Part shown: piece after piece, positions 34,960 through 47,600 of the stretch
How the letters are laid out: each line of letters starts with the position of its first letter
How positions within the stretch are numbered: position 1 is the first letter of the stretch
Source: Diphasiastrum complanatum
Taxonomy: Eukaryota; Streptophyta; Lycopodiopsida; Lycopodiales; Lycopodiaceae
Length of the DNA: 64,000 bases
Direction of reading: 5' to 3'
Assembly: GCA_029204225.1 (NCBI GenBank)
Contig: CM055095.1
Span: forward strand, 53,853,944 to 53,917,943
Program-made: the position numbers and the translations under genes
Notes under the pieces: generated by a model
What the model was told of the DNA's origin: nothing
Seen by the model: the letters and a program-made list of their open reading frames with translations, nothing else
The model's database searches: none

Positions 34960-36347
34960 ATGGCAGCTCCTCCTCCTCGCGCCCCTGCTCGTAGATCAGC
35001 ACGATCCCCAGCCACCTCCTCACTCACCTCCCTCGCTCACCACTCACCTCCCCTCGCTGCCCCTTCCCCTAACCCCCTCGCTGCTCCTTCTCCTTCCCTC
35101 GCTGCTCCTTCTCCTTCTCCTTCCCTCGCTGCCCCTTCCTGTAACCTCCTCGCTGCTCCTTCTTCCCCCCTCGCTGCCCCTTCCCTCGCTGCTGCTCCTT
35201 CCCTCGCTGCTCCTTCTTCCCCCCTCGCTGCCCCTTCCCTCGCTGCTGCTCCTTCCCTCGCTGCCCCTTCCCTCGCTGCTCCCTCCCCTAACCCCCTCGC
35301 TGACCTCCCTGATCTCCTAGCTGCCACCCCCTCACCCATCCTCCTCATTGACCCCTCCTTGTCACCCCCCTCACCTCACCCCCTCGCTGATCCCTCACCT
35401 CACCCCCTCGCTGATCTCTCACCTCACCCCATTGTCATTCCAGCCCCCCCCCTCGTTGCCACTTCACCTCACCCCCTTGATGACCCATCTCCCTCTCCTA
35501 CTACAACTCTCACCCCCCTCTCTGATGGCTGCTCCCCTGATTCAGCTCCTCTTCTGTCTTCTGACCCTATTCTTCCCACACCTATCATTGCTCACTCTTC
35601 CTCCTTCATGGCACCACAGTCTACAGCCAATATTCCGTATACGCCTTCTAAATCAATTGAACTTTTTTCATCTTGGCAGATTGATCAATTGAAGGCAGAT
35701 TTCCAATTTTTGCGGTATGAAATTTCACAGCTGAAAGGAACGGTTACTTCTTTGGTCAACGAGAAGAAGCTATTGCAGTCCAAGGTTGCCTCACTCGAAC
35801 AATCCATCGGAATCAAACAGGCCGCAGCTTCGGAATCCACCACCAACATGCTATGGGAGCTAGAAACCAAGCAACACGAAGAGGCCCTTTCCTGGGCATC
35901 AGTTTTGAAAAAGGGCACCAAACCCAGCGCTCCCATCTCCTCAGTTATCTCAGCCACCATCTCGGAAGAGAAATCTCGAGACCAAAAATCCCACAATATT
36001 AGAGTTCGTGGAGTTCTAGATACACAGGACGCATTGGCTGAAGCTAAACGCTTTCTCGACATCACTCTCGGGCACAGGACAGAGGGGTTAGACACCGCAT
36101 GGAGGACCACTAGAGATGCAGCCACACTCATTCTTCGTTTCACCTCCCTCGAGAGCCGTCGAGATGCTTTGCGGTGCAGAGCTAAGCTACGTGGTACCAC
36201 TATCTACATGACGACGACCTCACATATATCCAGGTAGAGGAGAGGCGTAAGGCCTTTCAGGCAGCCCGTGAGTCTGGCAGCCGAGTCATTTACCGAGATG
36301 GACGAGTGCGTTTTCTTGACAGCGCACCTAGCAGCTCCCAGTGCTAG
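34960..36347 (+). pseudogene. LINE ORF1: Pro/Ala repeat, coiled coil, L1-ORF1-like core
   Basis: ATG 34960 opens a ~200-residue low-complexity region of tandem LAAPS-type units, from direct DNA repeats such as CCCCTCGCTGCCCCTTC. It is followed by a helical coiled coil (WQIDQLKADFQFLRYEISQL ... LQSKVASLEQSIG, about residues 245-300). Next is a domain resembling the RNA-binding core and C-terminal domain of L1 ORF1 proteins (HNIRVRGV, TLILRFTSLESRRDALR). Near 36210 a one-base shift moves the end (DDDLTYIQVEERRKAFQAAR) into another frame. Stop at 36345. Such proteins bind LINE RNA in the RNP. No CCHC zinc knuckle, which flowering-plant L1 ORF1 usually has. Confidence 0.7.
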
Positions 36348-39300
36348 GGATTTGGGGTCCCCGGGTTTGGGAGTGCCCCGGGGCCCCACCCACACCATCT
36401 CCGGATTGGAGTATGGAACTGTGATGGTTTACACTCATCCTCCATTGCTGGCGACTTGATCGATTTCATCACTGACAGAGATTTGCTGCTCTTTATGGAG
36501 ACTCATGAGAGTCAGGAGAGAGGATTACCCATTTTTCTAGGATACAGATGGGATTCCGTGTACAGACTTGAGACTAGATCAGCTAGCGGTCGTGGATCCG
36601 GAGGTGTTGCATGTTTATACAGAGAGTCTCTTCATCCAAGCATTGAGTTCATCAGACACGACGAGCATGCACGGTATATATGGATTCATATTACTGGGCA
36701 GGATATTGGGTTGGACAGGGACCTCTTTGTGGCGGCCTGTTATTTTCCTCCAGAGTCTTCGTCCTTTGCTGAGGGCACAGGTTCACCCTACCTTGATTTA
36801 TCGCCTGATATCATCAGATTCGCAGAGCGGGGGCATATTCTCCTCACTAGAGATTTTAATGCCCGAACCTCTTCACGACAGTCAGAGTTCTATGACATCA
36901 CCGACCAGCTCCGCGTTCATGCCCTTGACAACGATGATATGGGAGTTACCAGGATTTTAGAGGACAGCTTGGGACCTACTACCCCTTACGGTGAGCATTT
37001 ATTGCAGTTTGGAGAGGCCCATGAGTTAGCCATTTACAATGGCCTAACTTGTTGGCCAAAATCTGGCAGTTATACTTGTCACCCTCACAGTGGTGGACAT
37101 AGTGTTGTGGATTATCTCATGGGATCACCATCTTCCATACCTCTCATATCTGATTTTCATGTATCTCCCACCACTCTCTCTGATCATTCCTTTCTCTCCT
37201 TCGCTATCCGCCGCCTCTCACCTCCCCAACCATCCTCACACCCCCTGCTTACACGGGCACCCAAGTATACATTCAGTTCTCTCTTTACACCAGTTTACCA
37301 AGAGTTCCTAATCTCATTGCTCCATTCCTTCCCTCGCGATAGTACAGTCGAGACTCAAGCTGCCTTTCTTAGCACTTCTCTTCATACCGCTGCTTCCCTT
37401 GCTTTTCCATCTAAACCCCATAAAAGCAGAGGCACCCGCTCCTCATCGATACGACCCCCACACCCCCCGTGGTATGATGTTGAATGTCGCTCTCTTCGTC
37501 AGCTTGTCACCCATGCCCGCACTCACGATCCTCATCTCCTCCACTCCGCCAGGCGCTCTTACCGTCGCACACTCCGCCGAAAAAAGCGTATATATGATGA
37601 CTCCGAAGGAACGCGTCTTGTTGATCTTCTCTTCAGTTCCTCTTCAGGTGCCTTTTGGCGTGAGTTTATCCCTCGTGCTCCACCACCCCTCCTGGATGAC
37701 CTTCGCATATGGACCGAATACGCTACCAAACTATATACCATACCCACTGACGCACCCTATCTCTATCTCCCCACGCCCCTCTGAGTTCACCTTCTTCACA
37801 TCTGACATGGTACTTACGGCCATCAAGAGAATGAAGTCCCATAAAGCAAGAGATATCGAAGACCTTGAATCTGAACTCCTAACCCATGCTTCCGACCTCC
37901 TTGCTCCCACACTAGCCACTCTCCTCAATTCCGCCGTTGTCTCTGGTTTCCCCTCATCCTGGTGCACCAACATCATCCACCCTATTCATAAAAATGGTGA
38001 TTCCATGATCCCTGGTAATTACCGCACCATCATGATCGGACATGTTCTCACGAAGCTCTATGGTACCATACTCCAGTTTGCAGTGAGTTCAGAGGCGGAA
38101 GCTCGGAGATTACATGCATTGGGGCAGGCAGGTTTCCGATCTCATTATTCTACCACTGACCATATTTTTACACTTCGAGGAAGCTAAGTACAGAAAAGAG
38201 AGGGTTTACTGCTGTTTTGTAGATTTCAGGAAGGCCTTCGATTCTGTACCACGCTCCCTGCTCATTCAGAGACTTCGTGACCTTGGTTTCTCCACAGATA
38301 TTGTTTTAGCAGTGATGGCTCTTTATGAGAAGGTCTTGGGATGTTTCCGACATAGCAGTGGCTTATCTGATCACATTTGGAGCACCATTGGGGTGAAACA
38401 GGGGTGCTCTCTTTCACCGGTTCTCTTTGGATTGTATATTGATGAGTTAGAGCGAGTCATCTCACAGTGTGGCGGGGGTGGCTGTAGACTTGGCACCATT
38501 CTGATTGCTATTCTCCTTTATGCGGATGATGTAGTACTAGTATCCCCGACCAGAGAGGGTTTGCAGAGGCAGTTGGATTGTTTACAGGGATTTTGTACTA
38601 GATGGGGGTTGGGGGTGAACACTGCGAAGACCAAGGTTATGGTCTTCAACACTTCTCGAGCCTTCATGCAGCGCCAGGAGCTCATCCTAGATGGACAGGC
38701 CTTAGAGGTAGTTTCCTCTTATACCTATTTGGGGATACTCTTCTGTGGTCCTACCTTCAGCATGCGGCAAGCTGCCACCACCCGACTTGGGAAGGGGCAT
38801 TCCTCTCTTGTTCAGCTTGAGCGGTTCTGTTTCAGGAAGCTCATCCGAGATGTTCGCAGTAAGTGTAGACTCTTTGATACTATTGTCACCCCCACAGCCT
38901 TATATGCAGCAGAGACATGGTGCACCGGCCTCCCTTCATCACATTGGGCCAGCATTTCACGATTGCAGACCACCATGTTAGCCCGTATGATTCGGGCGAA
39001 GCCCTCGGTTCCACATGAGATCCTTCTTGCAGAGTTTGCCGTCTTGCCCATTCAGATATATGCCGCGTTCCAGCTTATCACATACATTCAGAGAATCCAG
39101 GCTCTGCCCGATGAGGATATGAGATATACACAGACAACACTGGTCTCCTCACACTTTCTTCATGACCAGGGCTATCGACTATCGTGGTTCTCTCAGGCAT
39201 CCCATTTCCTCCTTGAGTCATTTGGTATCTCCATTACAGAGCTCCCCTCAGGTACTCATCAGTATATCAGGCGCATCTTATATCGGGCATATCTCGACCG

Positions 39301-39836
39301 TACTTGGGGGCGACAGCTTGGGGTGAAACCCGGCTACTACTGGACTCATTTTATTGAGCTTGACATAGCAGGGGTCCCGGTCTTACCGCATTATTTGGAC
39401 TCGAGACTATCACATTGCCTCAGATTTACATTGGGACTGCTCCGTGTATCATCACATCAGTTGGCTATTGAGACTGATAGATTCCAGGGTACCCCTGAGA
39501 GAGGAGCGGATTTGCCAGTTATGCTCTTTAGAGGAGGTGGAGTCAGAGGAGCACTTTATCTTTAGGTGCCCGGTATATTACGAGATCAGAGGGAGATACC
39601 ACTGTTTGTTCCGAGACAAACCTGTCACCTTACGATCGCTCATAGCTTATGAGAATTCCCGATGCGCGGCACTCATGATACGAGAGATGTTTATACTACG
39701 ACAGGATTTGTATCAGACAGCCCAGCCGAGTCAGGTTTCTCAGCCTCAGATCACTTCTTTCTTCTCCAGGAGGAGAGGACGTTTTGATGACGGTGACGAT
39801 GATGATGATGACCTACTTGCCCACAGAGACTAGAGA
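36348..39836 (+). pseudogene. LINE ORF2: endonuclease-reverse transcriptase-zinc finger
   Basis: AP-type endonuclease: VWNCDG (36411), FMETHE, DFNAR (in TRDFNAR, where Gly is usual), then SDHSFLSF. The frame is open to 37784. After a frameshift, RT follows: IHPIHKNGD and NYRTI, then after a second shift near 38180, FVDFRKAFDSVPR, GVKQGCSLSPVLFGLYIDEL and catalytic YADD (LLYADDVVLVS, 38516). After a third shift near 39480, a C-terminal CCHC finger (CQLCSLEEVESEEHFIFRC) and an Asp-rich tail end at 39834. It nicks target DNA and copies LINE RNA in families of this type. Three frameshifts make this copy dead. Confidence 0.88.
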
Positions 39837-40216
39837 CAACGTCCCACACATACCCATGTTGCAGCACGAGCTACTCGACCTATCACAAGGAGACTTCTTC
39901 ATCCTCTCAGACGACGTCAGAGATCACCAGTGGCCCTTCATGCCACAGGCCGTATTACATCCTTCTATATCATCAGCACCAGCAGGACAGGACTAGATGA
40001 TAGCGTCATATCTCACTCATGACTGTTAGCAGTATACATGCTCCCACATGTTTCTAATAGCATCACATCTATTTCAGTTTATAGCTTTAGCTCTAGATTG
40101 CTACTTTGTTACTGTTTTGGAGACGTTTCATACGCTCCTATGGTTACCACATACTTGACATGTACATTTACTAGTCTTATATGCCTTTTGGCATGGAAAA
40201 GACATTAATAAAGCTT
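39837..40216 (+). other. LINE 3' untranslated region
   Basis: No frame; ends with CATTAATAAAGC, a polyadenylation-type signal, just before the pyrimidine repeat. Confidence 0.6.
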
Positions 40217-40220
40217 TCTT

Positions 40221-40284
<64 letters not shown>
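40217..40284 (+). repeat. (TC)n microsatellite at LINE 3' end
   Basis: TTTCTTTC followed by about 30 TC units at the position where a LINE tail is expected. Confidence 0.9.
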
Positions 40285-40287
<3 letters not shown>

Positions 40288-40447
40288 TTGCACGGAGCAA
40301 ACCATTTTTGACTAACCATTCAAACTTCACAGAGCTAACCATTTGTAAGCAACCACGATAAATTAGCCATGACACAAATAGACTGTAAAAAAATATATAC
40401 ATCTCATCTGATGCCACTGTACATGATGCTAAAATGTGTATTAGTAT

Positions 40448-43400
40448 CTACAAGTCTGCGCTAAACAAATCATCCCTCTGTGTGCCAGATGCATCTGCAG
40501 GGGTGTCAAACACAAAGTCTGGCTCGGAGTCTGGAGGCATCTGGGACTCCTCTAGGTCTGGGCCAACACCTGCCAAGAGACGACTAGAAAAATCATCGGT
40601 GCGTCCCCTCTTGGCTGGCCTGCCTCTGGGTCTGCTGGAAGGAACCCTTTGTGGTACACTCCTGCCTGGGGGTCTCCCTCTGCCACGGGGGGGTCTCTGG
40701 GAGGAACTGCCTGCCTGTGATGCTCTGAGTCGTCTCTGCGCTATCTGTCTCTGGGCAGCAGCCTCTGTCTCCCTCGCAAACTTTGACCAACCATCATCTG
40801 AAAGGGGGCGTGATGCGGGGGTACTGGGTGGGGCACGTGGACAATCCCCTGCTAGGTCGACCGTCTCGTCTGAATTATATGTGGGCTCATCATCAGAGGA
40901 GGGCAATGGAACGTCAGCAGGGAGGGTGGTGGTCTCATCGGCATCGGCATCATCCTCGGGCTCACCCCGCAGAGCACGCCGAACGACATCGTCCAGATCA
41001 ACCTCTGGCTCATGATCTGCCGCTGCAACCAGGCACTCATCGGGATTGACCTGCACAAGTCAATCATTTGTGAGAATAGCCGAAGCAACCGTGAGGGCAT
41101 TAAACTGAATGTCTCAAACCAATACGAAAGCTAAATGACATAGCAACGAAATATACCTGCAGCAGTAGGGCGTGTGCGCCTTCTGCCCTCATGCTGTCCA
41201 TGATGCGTCGAACCACTCTGGTGTTGGTGTTGCAGTACACCAGGTCATTGCACTGCTCCGTCATCAGACGGTTCCGCCTGTTCGTGTGAACAAGGCTGAA
41301 CGCTGACCAGTTCCGCTCGCACACGCAAGCAGAACAGTCCTGCATTAATTGGCAACAACTCGAGTGAGTACTGACCTTGTAGAGAAAATGCGAAAACTGG
41401 TTAGATGAATGAGATCAGACAACATACCTGTGAAAGGACTCAGAGCGCGAGCGTCCTCAGGTCTGGCTGCCCGGCGCCGTAGCTCTCCCACCATGATACA
41501 GGCAAGAGCCTGTTCTCTCGAACACGTGCAAGGTCCTCGCCGAACAGCCCCAGAGAGTGCCTGCAGTTGAGCAACGATATGCTTGAGTACACTTTAGCCC
41601 GCGCAGGGAAATTGAACGAACGACAACGTACAATAGATCAAGAGTTTACCTGTAACTGAGCCTCTGCACCTCGAGCCTGCTGCGGAACCCAGTGTCGCTG
41701 CTGAGGAGGCGGATGTATGCGAACCAGTCCGCACGCAGCTCTGCATCGTCGTACTGCCTCTCGCTCTGAAAAAGTGGATGTAGTATGTGGGCCACACTGT
41801 GAATGGGCCGGTGAAACTTCTCCCATCACCGCTGCCACAAGCGCCTGATAGGCTCCAACCTGTGGACCAAACCACGCGGAGGCAACAATTACATACCATC
41901 GTGTTGCAGCAACAAGACGAAACAAAGTGCGAAATGGAAGTAAGGATGGTGAGACGGAAAAAAGTTATACCTGGCAGGGTCCAGCTCGGAACGCTGGAGA
42001 GACTCGCCTATGCGGTCCATGAACTCGTAGATGAGGCCCATCGTGCACCCCTCGCGATCAACGAGCCTCAGAACAGAGTAGATGGGGCGCATGACGTCCA
42101 TGAGCTGCTGCATATCCACCCAAAAAGGCTCCATGAATAAGATGTGGAAGGCCAAGCCCTCTGGGGTCGTGGACAGGTCCATGGCGGTGAACTCTGCCGA
42201 AGTGGCCATGTGCCGCAATTCACCCTTGAGCTTGTGTAGCCGCTCAAGCATGATGAACTGGTAGGCGAAGCGGGTGCGAGTGGGCTTCTTCAAGTCGAGC
42301 TTGCATGGACAAACGGAATGAGAGGCACACATGAAACGAGCCAAAAAAAGAGAGCATCTTGACGAGCCAAGAAGTAAGTGGCAGCTTACCTGCTGAATGT
42401 GCGGAAAAGCGCCGTCATGCGGCGCTTGCATGTGACGAAGTCCACGACCGCAAGTGCCCTCGTGAGAATGTCACTGACCCAAGGTAGGCGCCCGATGGAA
42501 TGCAGGAGGAGGTCCAGTGAGTGTGCGGCGCATGGCATCCACACGATGGAGGGGTAGTCTGCCATAAGAAGCTCCCCCATACCGCGGCAGTTGGACGCAT
42601 TGTCCGTCACAACCTTTCACGATACATTCACACGATCAGTTCACAGCTCGGAAACACATTGCAATCAATCGAAAACTACGCAGAACTATTGTATCAACAT
42701 CAAGCAACAAATGAGCAAGCAACTAATGAAAGAATATTATACCTGGACAACGCGCTGTGGTCCGACCTCCTCTATCGCCGCGCGAATGATCCCGTAAATG
42801 TACTCGGCCGAATGCACTCTCCCTGCTTCAGAGGCGTCGATGCTGCGCAAGAACATGGAACCGTAACAACTGGAAACAATCACGTTGATGAGTGGACGTC
42901 TGCAACAATCAGTCCACCCATCATGTGGGTGGTGTGTAGCCGGGCCCGCGGACTGCAACTTTCGAGATAGCCTCTCGAAAGATGCGGGATGATGCCATGG
43001 TAAAGGGGAGGTTCAGGTCATAAAACATCTGTGCTATGGTCCTGGTGGCCTCTCTGTGTTGCCCCTCTCTGAAATATCCCGGCATGGACATTTGTCTGGT
43101 GCCTCGGGATGTGGATGGCTGGGAGGATACGGATGGACGATGCGGATGTGGAGGTGGTGGCATAGGTGCAGGTGCGGAAGCGGAGGATGTGGACGGGATC
43201 TGACGGTGATGGCAGAGGCGTAGTGCAGCAGTGGAGGCCGTGGATCCATGGGGAGTACTGGCGGAGGCAGGGGCGGGGGCGGGTGCGGATGCAGCGGCGG
43301 TGGCGGGTGCAGATGCAACGGTGGGAGCGGTGGCGCTGGGTGTACCAGTGGCAGGGTCGGTGGCAGTGGGTGCACCAGTAGAAATAGAGTCCGCGGCATC

Positions 43401-43646
43401 TGTGGACGGCTCGCCGGGCTCAACAGCTGTCTCAGAATATGTCTCCATAATGCGAGCCCTCTCCGTAGCGGGGATGACCATACAAATGCCGATCCCTTAG
43501 CGTCCCCTCGTGGGTCGGACTAGCAACCCCCCCAGATGTGCTCGAACCCGAGAGGCGTTCCCTGTAAACTGCTTTCGACAAAAAGGGCAACGCCACTTTT
43601 TGTCGGGCATGACCTCCACCTTATCCCAAATGGGACGAGCAGCCAT
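40448..43646 (-). pseudogene. hAT-type transposase of element C1 (BED, DUF659-like, dimerisation, AT-hooks)
   Basis: Seven minus-strand exons: 43646-42743, 42613-42390, 42299-41971, 41859-41650, 41560-41428, 41339-41157, 41050-40448, with GT-AG borders. Exon 1 has a BED-type zinc finger (CPFCRKQF...AHLGG) and DGWTD with its catalytic Asp. Exon 2 begins VVTDNASNC (second Asp) and has PCAAHSLDLL (CxxH). Exon 6 has CERNWSAF...NRRNRL, the hAT C-terminal dimerisation region with the Glu. Exon 7 carries AT-hook-like GRGRPPGR and RPRGRPAKRGR. Lesions: TAA at 43497-43499, a deletion with frameshift near 42921, a TGA in exon 4, and the exon 3 acceptor altered from CAGG (C2) to CAAG, shifting frame. 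It would bind subterminal repeats and cut and paste the element. Confidence 0.85.
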
Positions 43647-44039
43647 CTCTCTCTCCCTCTCTCTCTTTCTCTCTCTCACACGCACACACACACAGAAGCA
43701 CGGAAATCTAAGCTCTCTCGCCCTAAACCCTAAACCCCAAACCCAAGCACCCTTGAACCTAAATCCTAAACTCACACACACACACTGTGCACACACACAA
43801 ATCCTCTCTCTCTACGTTTCTCACACCCTCTGTCTCTTCCTCTCTCTCTCTCACACAGATCACCACACACACACAACTGAATGCACACAAATCAACACAA
43901 TTTTCACACACACACACACACAAACACCATCTCTCTCTCTCTCTCTCTCTCTATGCTCTCCCACACTCTCCTTCCGCCCTCTGCCTGCTCTCGGGTTCTG
44001 CGGACTGTCCGCAGGGCCCGCGGGTTTTTGCTTTTTTTT

Positions 44040-44179
44040 TTCTTTTTCTTTTTAAAAAAACGCGTCCGAGGCCCGGACGCGTCCTCTGGACGCGTCCAGC
44101 CTTTAAAAAAAAAAAAAAGGACGCGTCCGGGTCCGAGCGTCGGACGCGGACGCGGCCATTTTGGCCCGAACCCTCATGG

Positions 44180-44182
<3 letters not shown>
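44040..44182. repeat. Subterminal GGACGCGTCC array of C1
   Basis: Several exact or near copies of the palindrome GGACGCGTCC around a poly-A stretch, ending CCCTCATGGCTGA at (TA)n. Comparable motif clusters mark both ends of C2 (50510-50560, 54590-54715). Likely transposase binding sites by analogy with hAT subterminal repeats. Confidence 0.7.

Positions 44183-44230
<48 letters not shown>
44183..44230. repeat. (TA)n tract between C1 and element A
   Basis: About 24 TA units; C1 ends on its left and element A starts (CATAGG) on its right. Confidence 0.95.
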
Positions 44231-44232
<2 letters not shown>

Positions 44233-44601
44233 TAGGTCCCGCGGTACTGGGTACCGCGGATCCCGGTACCGCGGGACCATACTGGTACCGCGGTACCATG
44301 ATGGTATCGCGGTACCACAATATAATAATATTTTTATAATTAATATTTTTTTAATTTTTTTTTTTACCTAAACCTACCCGCCCCCCTCGCATTTCCTCTG
44401 ATATTTTTTTGCGCCCTCTCCGCCCTGCCATCGCTGCTGGTTTTTCTTGCCTGCCTTTGATTCCTTGCGTCGCCCATCGCCCACGCAACGCCCTGCCTTG
44501 CATCTGATTTCCTTTGCCCTGCATTCGCCCATTTTCAGCGTCTCTCCAACAGTGAACCCTGCTGTTTTTTTTCCAGCAATCCATCCCTCATTTCATCTGC
44601 G

Positions 44602-47600
44602 ATGGTGCAATCCGACCTTTCCAGTCTGTGGGACGAGGTAGACATTGTCAGGCGGGTTACCGACAAGGCCAACAAGACCGGTCAGAAGATCGTGCGCTGC
44701 CGATACTGTCTCGTCGAGTTTGCTGCATCCCTCACTCGCCTTAAAGGCCATCTGCTCGGTGCACGCGCCAAAAATGGTGCCACCTTGAATGCTGCCCCTT
44801 GTGGCAGCATGACCGTCCCCGACAGGCAGCGACTACTGGACACCTACGGGCCGCGGCTCGTGGCAGGGGAGAACACCATTTCGGAGGGCGTTCTCCGATT
44901 TTGCACCGCTCCTTATGTGACTAACCCAGAGTTGCTGCCTGCTTGGCTGGCACGCACGAGGAGAGGGAGTGCATCCTCCTCCGGTCCCTTTGCCCCTCAT
45001 ACAGTTCTGCCTCACGCACCCCCATCTGCTCAGATTTCGGTGGATCCCTTCCCATCGCGTCCGACAGTTGCCACTGCGGTTTCACCACCACCCACTGTTG
45101 CTCGCACTCCACCAGTCTACGACTTTCTCATGGACTCTCCGCCACCCGAGCAAGCCCAGGATGGTACTGGGCGGGCCTTCGAGGATGTGGAAGAGATCCC
45201 TTCTTCCTTCCCTTCCCATCCGGATGACCTCCTCAGCCAGCAGTTTTCGTACCCCATGCCAGATGTTGCCCCTCCACCAGTGCACCCCACCTATGCTGCT
45301 GCACCCATCCTTGCCAGTGCATCCCACTCTCCCCATTCCACGTCTACAGCCAATGCATCCACCAGCGCCCAGCCTGTCGCGTCATCGTCCATTCCCGTCA
45401 CGGTTGGTGCACCGTGTTGGAGGTCCACCACCCGTCGCCCACCAGGGAGAGCCCTCGTGCAGCAGACCATTCGCGGCACGCATCAGCCGCACATGGACGG
45501 AGAGGCCACACAGGCCGTGGCCAGTCTGGTTTACGAGCTGAACCTGCCCTTTGCCATCACCGACTCTTAGCCCTTCAGAAGGGCCTTCCGCCTTGCACAG
45601 TCTGTCACCCCTAGCTGGAGAGTCCCTAGTTCAGAGGTTGTCCGCACACACATGCTGAGGGATAGGGTCGAGTCCTTGTCTAGAGAGATGGAGCCTCTGC
45701 GTCGGCACTGGGCCACTTACGGTTGCAGCATCATGTCCGATGGCTGGACTGATGTCAGGAGGAGGCCGATTCTCAACATACTGGTCTCCAGCTGCATGGG
45801 CACACAGTTTTTGAGGGCAGTGGATTGCAGCAGGGGGGGGAGAGTCATATCTGCAGAGTTCATGTTTGATGTCATCAGGTCTTCCATCCTAGCCATAGGC
45901 CCACAACATGTTGTCACGGTGGTGACGGACAATGCCACGAACTGCATTCAGATGGGTGTACTGCTAGAGGCCGAGTTCCCTCATATTGTTCATACCCCCT
46001 GTGCAGCCCACGACATAGACCTTCTGATGGGGGACATTGGAGCACTTCCCTGGGTTAGAGCCATCGTCCGGGAGGCCCTCTTCCTGGTGACTTTTGTCAC
46101 CAGAAAGAGGCGTGTTCTTGCCATGTTCCGGGTGTTCAGCCATGTGGACCTCCGTAAGCCAGCCCCCACGCGCTTTGCATTCGACTTGGTGGTCATCGAC
46201 CGTTTGATCAGGTGCAGGGCCCAGCTTCTACAGATGGTTGCCAGTGATCTTTGGGGTGCCAGTACATTTCCGCACACTAAGGATGGGGAGCACTTTTCTT
46301 CCACGGTGAGGGGAGACCAGTTCTGGAGGGATGCACAGACATTGTCAAGACTGCTTCGACCACTCTACATTGTGCTCCGCATGGCTGACAGCGAGGGGTC
46401 GACACTTGGACTGGTGTATGAGCTCATGGACCGGATTGGACAGTTCCTGCAGCTGCCCATCTTGCAGCCAGAGAGGTAAGCGGTACAGTGTTGCAATTGA
46501 CCTTTATCTTTTTAGTACTTGCTAGTTTGTTTTTCTGTCAGTGTTAAGCTTTTTTGTAATGCCCTAAACCACATGCCCCTCACCTGCAGGATGACAGAGC
46601 TGAAGTTCATATGGGAGACGCGGTGGAACTACTTCCACAGGAGTATCCACAGCGTTGCACACATGCTGCATCCCCTCTTCCTCTCTCCGACACAGATCGC
46701 AGACAGAGAGCTCGCCAATTGGCTTCAGTACATTCACAGGGTGGGTCCACACATAGGTTTGGATCCTATCAGGCTCATGGAGGAGCTCGCTGCATTTCGT
46801 TTCGGCATGGGCACATTTGGCCACCCGGCTGCCCAGGATCCAGAGAGGAGGCAGCTACCCATTATTTGGTGGACCGTGTTCGGTAGCACATACCCATCTA
46901 TACAGCGTCTTGCACTGCGTGTCCTTTCTCAGGTATGCATCTCATTTTATCCTACTTTTTTTGTGTTTCGTTGAAGTTTTACCTCTGCCACAATGTGCTG
47001 AAGTATTTCAATGCACGCACCACAGAACTGTGCTGCCTCCGTGTGTGAGCGTAATTGGAGCACATGGGCACTGATTCACACGAGGAGAAGGAACCGCTTG
47101 TCAGTGAGTCAGTTGGAGCGGTTGGTGTTCTGTAGCACCAACGCACGTCTCGCCAGGAGGCTTCCGACCATTACGAGCGCATTGCAGGTGATAAGCTAAT
47201 CTTTCATAGCATGTTGGTTGACTCCTGGTATGTTGGTTTCATTTCTTGATAAAGTTGTTTCTCTGACATGCAAATTTTAAACCTTGCAGACGAAGATATC
47301 CGATTTGGAGCGCCAGGTTGACTTGCCTACGGACAGCACCCATCCCATGCCTGCAGATGACCTGGGCACACAGTTGATGGCAGAGAGAGAGAGGGAGCTT
47401 GCCGAGATGAGAGAGAGAGAGCTTGGGCTTGAGCACAGAGAGCCCCCATTGTATGAGGCAGATGAGCCAGTGTCAGAGGATGAGCATGATGAGGATGAGC
47501 CCATTCGGGTTGTGTTTGCCAGACCAGAGAGGGATGAGGCAGATTATACAGGTGCAGGGCACACGCCACGGGCAGGGGTCACAGGTGCATCATGTGGCAG

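Larger units (their letters stand above)
34642..40284 (+). mobile_element. L1-type LINE inside C1
   Basis: Contains ORF1 (34960-36347) and ORF2 (36348-39836) in one orientation. The 3' end has an AATAAA at about 40207 and runs into a (TTTC)/(TC)n tract instead of poly-A. The 5' limit is not seen and is placed after the direct repeats. No target duplication was found. It lies between the small-gene remnant and the transposase of C1, so it inserted into C1. GC-rich with C-rich third positions, unlike the AT-rich flanks. Confidence 0.8.
32995..44182 (-). mobile_element. Element C1: hAT-like transposon, interrupted by a LINE
   Basis: The left end starts TAAGGAAGCGG next to (TA)n. 32995-33275 matches the left end of C2 (50480-50790), including AAACAATTTATG and AATTAATTATCAGAGGGTG. 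The right end (44040-44182) carries several GGACGCGTCC palindromes and ends CCCTCATGGCTGA before (TA)n, like the C2 right end. It contains a minus-strand hAT-type transposase (40448-43646), a plus-strand remnant of a small second gene (34137-34377) and an inserted L1-type LINE (~34.65-40.28 kb). Terminal repeats are imperfect, so boundaries are good to a few bases only. Confidence 0.65.

Noticed and set aside
35037-35348. Minus-strand Gly/Ala/Glu-rich frame opposite LINE ORF1
   Set aside because: Shadow of the LAAPS-type tandem repeat.
40434-41049. Plus-strand frames opposite the last C1 transposase exon
   Set aside because: Shadow frames of GC-rich coding sequence; the minus strand carries the splice-bounded exon with AT-hook-like motifs.
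42921-43523. Overlapping Gly/Ala-rich frames on the plus strand
   Set aside because: Shadows of the Pro/Ala/Thr-rich linker of the C1 transposase on the minus strand.
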